A stretch of DNA of 64,000 nucleotides, from contig OZ025250.1 of the NCBI GenBank assembly GCA_964019135.1, positions 52,947,357 through 53,011,356 of the forward strand, read 5' to 3'. Each line of letters opens with the position of its first letter. The stretch's first letter is position 1. Shown here piece after piece: positions 50,201 to 59,200 of this stretch. Below the pieces are notes generated by a model. It made no database searches and was not told the origin of the DNA. It saw only the letters and a list, made by a program, of their open reading frames with translations. A program made the position numbers and the translations under genes. The stretch is from Arenicola marina (lineage: Eukaryota > Annelida > Polychaeta > Arenicolidae).

Positions 50201-53200
50201 CTCCTACATCCCGGAGCCCATCATGGATCAGGGTGACGTCACGGGCCCGTCTGGATCGGTCTTCACCTTCCTCCCGCTACCCATCCGCAGCGGGCTGCCG
50301 ATTCATATCAACGCGACCTTCGCAGTGACTTCGAACCGACGCTATCTCTGCGAGCGGAACGAGGACGATAAATTCGACATCCGGGCCATCTGGAACGAGG
50401 CTCTCCTTCAGGATCCCGTGTGCCAGGCCTACTTGAACCTGCTTCGGGATCTCACCACGCTGGCAGACCCGGAGGAGTACCAGCCCTACAGCTTGTGGCC
50501 GGATCCCGAAAATGTCCAGTCGAGCTGTAAATCCCTGGTGAGCGCTTTCTACCGTCAGGTGGCGCGGCAAGGCGAAGGCGACGGCGACGACGCGAAATTG
50601 TTCTGCGACGGGGAAAAGTGGGTCGGCGTGGCCAACGCTTTCTTTCTGGATCACGCCCTCCAGACAGCGCACGTCGGCGCCACGGCGAAGAACGTCTTCC
50701 GGACGTGCACCAGGGACTCCCCCAATGTCATCGTTGACCTGCCCCAGTTCGCGAGGTCAGGGTTCGAGCAGGCCAGCTGTCTGGACACCATGATGAGGAA
50801 TTCACACGGCGTGGAGCGATTCTTCCTGGAGGTCTTCCTCCCCAACATCCGGGGCGTGGAGGCCGAGGAGCGGGATCTGCTCCTGATGTACGCCCTCACT
50901 CTGGATCTCCGGGAGCACGCGGCCCTGGCGGAGGCGATCCAGACGACGCCTTGCGTCCCGGTCACTCCGGATGGCGAGCAGCTGAAGTCACCCAAGGAAC
51001 TCATCGATCCGACGTCCGGGTTCCTGTCGCATTTGTTCGCTCCAGAAGACGGGCGATTCCCGTACGGACATTACGCCAATCAGGACGTCCTGCGGATCCT
51101 GACGACCCTGGGGATGGCGTCCGAGGACATCACGTGGAAGGAAATCCTGGAGCGCGCACACAGCGTGAAGGACCTGGATTACCACAGCGCTCGGGAGCGC
51201 TCCGCGGCGCTCGTGTGCTGTATCCAGAACAAGTTGGAATCCGGAAAACCTGATCCAGATAACCCAAGTGACTATCAGGATCAATTGAAGGAAATCCCAT
51301 TCCTACCTTTGATGGAGAGACCAGAACATTTCCCGTTGCAGTGGAGAGGATTCGAATTCGGATCAGATGCGTTGATGAATTCATCCGAGGTGTATCCGGG
51401 GAGCGTTCGGGATCTGGTCGGCTGCGTCCAGCCCGTTGTGGATGAGTCTATCTTCCCACACGTGGCGGACAAAGTCCGGCAGTTCCTGGGTCTCGAATCC
51501 AGAACGGTAGACCTGGAGACAGTCTTAGAGCAGCTGACCATCGTCACGGATCCGTCCACGGAGCAATATCTGGATCTGAAGGAAACGCATGATGAGATCC
51601 AGAAGGCGTGCTGGGCCCTGTACACCCACCTCCAGTCGCTCTGCGTGGGGGACAAGCAGAACGGCGCCGTGAGCGATCCGCTAACGGATAAGCGCTTCAT
51701 CCTGTGCGAGAATATCTTCCTCTTCCCGGGGCAGCTGGCCTTCAACTTCGTGAACAACTGCGCCCCGTACCTCTACAGCATCCCGGAATTCTACCGGCGG
51801 CACTTCTCCGAGCTGCTCACCGTTGTTGGCGTGAAGCACGAATTCGAAACCAAGGACTACGTGCTGGCTCTGCAGAGTATGCACGACACCTACCAGGAGA
51901 ATGTCCTGGATAAGGATTCCCTGAAGCTGGCGCTGCAGTTGGTGAATCTCCTGAACGACGCGATGGCCGAGACGGATCGGACGCTGACCTCCGTGGTGGA
52001 CTCCTGCGGGACGATCTACATCCCTGACGCCAGCGGGATCCTGCGGTCCGCGTCCGAGCTGTGCTTCAACGAGCCGGATTGCCAGTGGGTTCCGACCACG
52101 GGATACGCCAACTACTCCCACCACCTGATCCCGTTCGCCATATCCAAGCAGCTGGGGGTGAACACGAAGCGCCAGGAGGTCCTGAAGAAGCACTCCAAGG
52201 GGATCCCGTTCGGCCAGCGCGAGCGGCTGACGACGCGCCTGAAGAGGATCCTCTCCGGATACCCGTGCGATAAGGAGATCCTGAAGGAAATGCTCCAGAA
52301 CGCCGACGACGCAGGCGCGTCCGAGATCCACTTCATCAAGGATTCCCGCCAACACGGCACGGCGAAGGTGTTCGACGACTGCTGGCGGCCGCTCCAGGGA
52401 CCCGCCCTATGCGTCTACAACGATAAACCTTTCACGGATGCCGATCTGGAAGGGATCCAGAAGCTGGGAGAAGGCAGCAAGGGGACGGACCCCAACAAGA
52501 CTGGCCAGTACGGCGTGGGGTTCAATTGCGTGTACAACCTCACGGACGCGCCGTCCTTCCTCACCAACGGACCCGAGATTGGCGAGACCCTCTGCGTGTT
52601 CGACCCTCACGCTAAGTTCGTGCCCGGGGTGACGCTGCAGGAGCCTGGCCGACGCTATGACGAGGTGGAGGAGCTGCGACATATCTTCACCGACATCTTC
52701 CCGTGTTACTTGGAGGATATCTACGACCTCAAGGGGGGGACCATGTTCCGGTTCCCGCTTAGGGATGACGTCATGGCGGCCACGTCCGAGCTCTCCGATA
52801 AAGCCATCCGCATGAGCGATATCGCGCATCTCTTCTCCAAGTTCAAGGGCGAAATCTTCGACTGTTTGCTCTTCGTCAATAACGTTAATTCCATCACGCT
52901 GACGGAGGTGAATCAGGACTCGAGCGGCCTCGGGAAGACGTACAACGTCAAGGCGGAGATGACAAGCGAGGACCAAAACGCGAGGCGGGAATTCTCCGAC
53001 TTTATCAAACAAATGGCGGAGAAGGTTCAGTCGGGGCGCACGACGATTGCGCAGGTACCCGTGAAGGAAGTGACGTACACAGTGACATTGAAAGACAGTG
53101 ATGACTACTACGAGAAGTGGCTGGTGACTCAGCGAATAGGAGTCGCGCCCGGGGTCGATATACCTGGTTCCCTGTACGACGCCTTCAGGAGACAGGAGCT

Positions 53201-56200
53201 CAATCTCCTGCCGCGGGGCGGCGTGGCGGCCATGTTGGATTCCTCGGACGCCGAGCTGGCCCGTCGCGCCAAGCGCACGTTTTGCTTCCTGCCGCTTCCG
53301 GTGAGGACGGAACTTCCGGTTCACGTGAACGGTCACTTCGCGCTGGATCACGAGGCGCGTCGCAATCTGTGGCACGACGACGAATCGGGGCCAAAGTCCG
53401 AGTGGAACTCCCTGCTGTTCCATGACGTCATCGCCCCGGCCTACGTCACGCTACTGCGCCGACTGCCCGCGAATCTCAGCGCCAGCAGCATGGGTCTCAA
53501 CGTCAGTCTGATGGACATGTTGGGCGATGACGTACCCTCCATCGATGTCTACTGCGACCTGTTTCCGCGCATGCGCAGTACGGACCCTTACCAAAAGACG
53601 CTGGTGCAAGCGGTGTACAAACAGATTCACGACTCGCAGGAGCTCGTCTTACCGGTGGTGCGCCCTGGTGGGAGTTTATTCTCCCTCAGCAGATCCAATT
53701 TGTCGACGGCGTCCGATGACGACACGAGCCAAGCGGAAGTGGAATGGCTATCGACGGGTGGTCTGGGCACCGCGAAGCCGTACTTCGATAATCTGGATCG
53801 AGGCTTCCTAGAGGAAAATGAATTTCCCTCGGACAGTCGACGGCGCCTTACGTCGACACCCAAGAAGAAGAACCGGCGAGAGACCCTTAGACAGGTTCTC
53901 CTGTCCTGCGGGTTCAAGCTGCTCAGGCTTCCTATGGACGTGTACGACTGCTTCAAGCAAGCGGACGTCCCGGTCGAATGCGTCTCCCCGGACACCGTCA
54001 TCACCTTCTTCAAGTCCTACAGCCTGGAGAACCAAGCGTGCACCTTGGGCACGCTGCCGTGCGACATCGCCGTCACCCCGCTGAAGAACGACCACACGTT
54101 GAAGATCGTGCTGGAGTACTGCCTGCAGGAGGACGACTCCTTCCTCTCCAGCATAGACGGCTTGCCGCTGTTGCTGTGCCAGGATGAACAGCTACGGCAA
54201 TTCAACCAAAAAGACCCGGTCTATTTGACGCCGTACCACGACCTCCTGCCGGGTTTGACCTCCATTTTCGCCCACAACGCCTTTACCAGGACGATCATGC
54301 GGTCGGTAGACGTGGACACGTGTCCGGTCTTCATGCGCTTTGACGTACACGCCTTCGCGGGACTCGTCGCCAATGAGATCCAGGAGTACGCCTACCGGAC
54401 GGAGAAGTCCCATGTGCCGTGGGCCACAGCTGGGGAGGGAGGAGGGGGAGGGGAGCAGGTGACGCTGCCCAATGCTAAGTGGATCAACATGCTTTGGAGC
54501 TTCCTCAGGGCGGAGTATGAGAGATTCTTGGAGCAGCAAACGGAAGCGGTTGAGCCACAGAAGCTGGCGAAATGGGTGGCGAGACCGCTGAGGGACTGGT
54601 GCCTGCTGCCCACGTACGTTCCCAAGCAGGGACAGGGCGGCTCCGCCAACAAGCTGATGTACAACGCCGACGGCGACGACGAAGCCGTGACGGAACGGTA
54701 CCTGGTCCCCGTGGGTATCGCCACCACGGCTATCGACTACACCAACAGCAGCATCATGAGCTACCCGGTGAAGGAATGCCTGCGCAAACTGGGGATCCCC
54801 GAACTGGACCGCAAGGTCGTAGATGGAGGAAGCTCCGTGAATATCCTAAGGAAGGAAGGCGGGTCGCTGTCGTTTACCAACGCAGCTTTCGCCAATCTGC
54901 TGGTGGCGACGTTGGAGCGGCCCGCCGCTGTGCTGCACTGCCTGCGGTATGCCGTCGCCAACAGCTGGAGGGTCGGGTCCCTGAAGCAAGAGGAGTGCAT
55001 CGTCATCCTCAGGTACTTCAACGACTCGATGGACTCGTGGGAGGCTGACGACGAGGCGAAGGAAATCTTGAGAAGTTTACCGCTCTTCGTGACGGTCCAC
55101 GGTGACGTCACGACTCTGGGAAGCCACGACGCCTTTGTCCTGCCGAACGACATCCCGCAGAACGACATGGACGCGTGGGAGACCAAGCAAGGTATCGCCT
55201 TCTTGAGGACCAACCCGGCCATCGGCAAGCTGTACGAATTCCTCGGCTGCCCGTCGCTGACCGTCACCGAGACCTACGCCAAGTTCGTCTTCAAGAACTT
55301 CGAGTACCTCAACCCGCAGGCCCGGATCACACACCTTCAGTTCATCAAGGATGCCAAACTGCCGCAGCTGCAGGGTGAGGAACGCGCTCAGCTGGTGCAG
55401 AGCCTCACCGAGCTGGAGTTCCTGGAGGACGCGGTGGATGGGAAGCTGCGGCCGGCCAATGCCTTCCACGACCCGTACCACCCGGTGTATAAGGTCATGC
55501 TGGAAGGGTCCACGGCGGCCTTCCCGCCGGCGCCCTTCGGGGAATTCAAGTGGCTGTCCTTCCTGAAGATCGCGGGGCTCCAGCACAACGTCTCCGAGGC
55601 ACGGTTCATCCAGTTCGCCGAGGAAGTGTCGCAAGAGGCGGTCAGCGCCAACCAGAGCGAGGCCACCTTCAACAAGTCTCGTACCCTGGTCACGCATCTC
55701 TTCGGCAGACACAACCTGGCCACCGAGGGTCTACTGGAGAAGATATCCAAGATCAAATTCGTGCCCGCGGCGAAGATCAACGCGACTCACTTGAAGATGT
55801 ACCAGGCGTACGGGTGGGGCGATGAGGACAACTCCCGACCGTATATTTCATTCGCCGAGGGAGTCCCCGAGGGCCACGAGGTCCTAGTGTGGACCAGCTG
55901 CCATTTGCTGCCTGACTGGGCCAATCCCTTCAAGCTGACGGAGAAAGACGTCTCCTTTGACTACAGCGCAGGCGCAGGTGGCGGCGCGCAATCTTCGGCG
56001 TCGTCATCATCCTCCGACCACGAAGACCACGTGCCCGTCGTGAACCCGCTGAGGGTCTTCACCAACTACCAGCGCGAGATCGCCACGCGGCTGGGCGTCA
56101 GCGAGGACCCCTCCATCGAGCAGGTCGTGGAACACGCCCAACGGGTCTGCAGCCACCTGCTGAACGCGCCAAGCGACAACCACGACTTCAAGGCCTTCAT

Positions 56201-59200
56201 GAAGATGGACGTGATGAAGAAGGTCTACCGCTTCCTGCAGAGCAAGACCCGGGACAGCGACGTGTCCAAGATGGAGCTGGAGCACACGGCCTGCATCGTG
56301 GTCGACCTGGGCCAGACGTTCGTCAAGCCGAAACAAGTGGTGATTAACCTCTACGAGGAGGATCAAATCATTCCCTACCTGTATAAGGCGCCGACCGAGC
56401 TCGGGGAATTCAAGCACCTGTTCTTGCACCTGGGAGCGACGCTGAACGCGACCGCCGACCAGTACGCTATGGTCCTGGAACACATCTTCTTCGAGACCGG
56501 AGGCGCCAAGCTCCACCCGAACGAGCTGCGAGCCGCGTTCAAGGCTGTTTACGGCTTGTTCTCCACGCTGGAGAAACACCCGCAGGAGACTATGTATACG
56601 GAGACCCTCATCTTACCCAGCACCAGCGGCCGCTTGGTACGCTCCACCGATCTAGTCTTCAACAACGACCCGGCCTACGCGGACCGGATCAGGTACTTTG
56701 ACAAGCCATTCCTCGTGGACCTAGCGGAGTGCAAGCTGAATGCCTCCAACTTTGAGGAGATGATTCACCTGCTGCCCAAGCAGCTCCAGCCCTTGAAGCT
56801 GACGTCCCTGGTGCAGGAGGTAAGATAAGATAAGATAAGATTAAGTTTTTTTTAACGTCGGTATATAATAGTCAGCAATAGACAGTAGCGCAAGTGCTAT
56901 TGGCCGACATGCGATTTGACTAACTTTGATCGATTTGACTAACTTTGACTATTTTGACTTGCTGCTCGATTTGATTAACTTTGATTAACTTTGACTAAAT
57001 TTGATTAGGTGCTCGAGGAGACCTCCCGCCCGGCCATTGGCTCGTCCTTCAGCGTGGCCGAGAAGCTCCGACACCAGTTGACCTCCAAGGCGTTCTCCTC
57101 CGGAGTCGTACGTGTCATCAAGCACGAACATCGGCGTTCCGGCCACAAGGTCAAACAAAACGTCCTGGACTCCATCCAGGACCAGCTGCGGCTGATCCGG
57201 GTCTACGGGATCGACAAGGTGATGACGTTCCTGAGCTACGAAGGGGAGCGGATCCAGGACAGCGAGAGCGAGAACGAGTGTTTCGTCGACAAGCAGCGGG
57301 ACGCTCTGATCGGCGATGACACGTGGAACATCTACATCAACAGCATCGCGACGTTAAACGAGGAACTTCTCGTCAGCGTCGCGGAAGTCGTCAACCGCAT
57401 CATGGGGAGCCTCCTGCACAACTCAGTCCACTACCTCCAGCCCATTCTCTCCTGCCCGCCCCACTCCATATCCAAAGTCCTGGATCGCCTCCACATCCGT
57501 CCGGATCACTCGATGGACTTCAAGGAGCCAACGCTCCCGGAACCGGGATCCTTCATCCCGATCGAGGACCATCACCTCCTGAAGGAGGACTTCGAGCAGT
57601 TCGAGCCGGGCGAGTACGTCGGGTACGAGTTGGACGACGACGAGACGGGCGGACAGACCTTCGTCTACTCCGTCATCATTGAGAAGATCACCATGGAGAC
57701 CAAGGATGAGCACGGCAGGAAAAACTTCCACCAGGAATACCGCGTCAACGTCGGCGAGGACCGCAAATCCGCCATCGCACTCATCACGGATCTGTACAAA
57801 TTCCACCGCGTGGAGGGTTTCGTCTCCAGGAACACGTCGGCCATGGATTCCTCCTCGTTCTCCATGGCTGGGTCCCCGGGCGCCAAGTACCGGGATTCCT
57901 TCTACGAGAGGTCGACGCTGTTCGAGCCGCAGACGCCGTCGTCGCCAGCCCCCGAGGACGTGTTCGACGAGGACAGCGACGATAACAAGAAGCGAAAGGG
58001 ACGCAAGAAGAACGAGAACGGATACATGCCGAAGAAACATGGACGGTGGGTGAATGGGGAGGATTTGTGTATTATATATCTGATGTAACATGCGGCGTTG
58101 GTCCATCATATGTTTTTTTACGATTCAATGGCAATGAATTTATACGCGTGGACTGATGATTAAAAAAAACGTATAAAAATGTATATAAATATGAACATTT
58201 CGTACACAATTTATAGACAGTTTAATACACCAACATTAACATAAATGAATAAATTAAAATTACATTAATTCGTGGTAATGATTATGGCGTGATGCATTCC
58301 ACGTGTGTATTTCGGATCGGTAAAATGTTATGTAAATTCAAGAGTGGCTATTGTCGGATTGCAACGAAAATAGACTTTTAAGTCAATCGAGGTTTGATAA
58401 TTCTTGACTTCCTTGTGGAAGGAATTATCGCTTCATTTTACGTTGTTTCTATCATTGTCTCATAGTGTTATTGTGATTACCGGGACCCGGATGTTGAGTG
58501 ATATACGGGTAATTTTTGCCGACAGGTACAAGTTCCGAGCGGCGTTCCGACCTCAACCCGAGGATGAGATCCTGCCACATCGCCGGAAACAATCCGGGAA
58601 CTCTGAAGACGCCAACGAGGAGGAGGAAGAGGGTTACGGCAACGGTTACCGGCGGTACGTCGAAGACAACGAGGAGGAGGATGAGGAGGCGGAATTGGAC
58701 GGTCGCTATGGAGACGAGGACGACGTGAACGGGGAAGAAGCGCCGTATCCGGGGGTCGTTCCGGAAGGCTTCTACCCGGACGCTCGGGAACGCCACGAGC
58801 GCCAGCATGGGAAACCCCCGCCCCCAGGCGGCGGGGAGGGCAAGAAGAATGTCCAGTTCGAAGCCCCGCGACCGGATATCAAGATCCCGGAAGGCGCGGC
58901 GGATAAGACGGCCGAGCAGATCATGGACGAGGTGAGTGATGCGATGGAGGAGGCGTGGACGCTTCCGATCCCCCAGCGCAAGAAGATCATCAAGCGACTC
59001 CTGCTGAAGTGGCACCCTGACAAGAACATCGGCAACGAGCAGTTCGCCACCTGCATCACCCAACACATCCAGGCCGAGATCGAGCGCCTCGATATGGGGC
59101 TCCCCCGGCGGGGCAACTACGCCGAGTTCACGGCCCAGTTCGACTTTGACCCGCGGAACCCGTTCGCCGGGTCGTCGCAATTCCAGGAGAACTTTGCCAA

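Noticed and set aside
52407-53423. Antisense open frame of 338 codons, and similar ones throughout the sacsin exons
   Set aside because: GC-rich coding exons leave antisense frames open; no family resemblance, while the sense strand is clearly sacsin.
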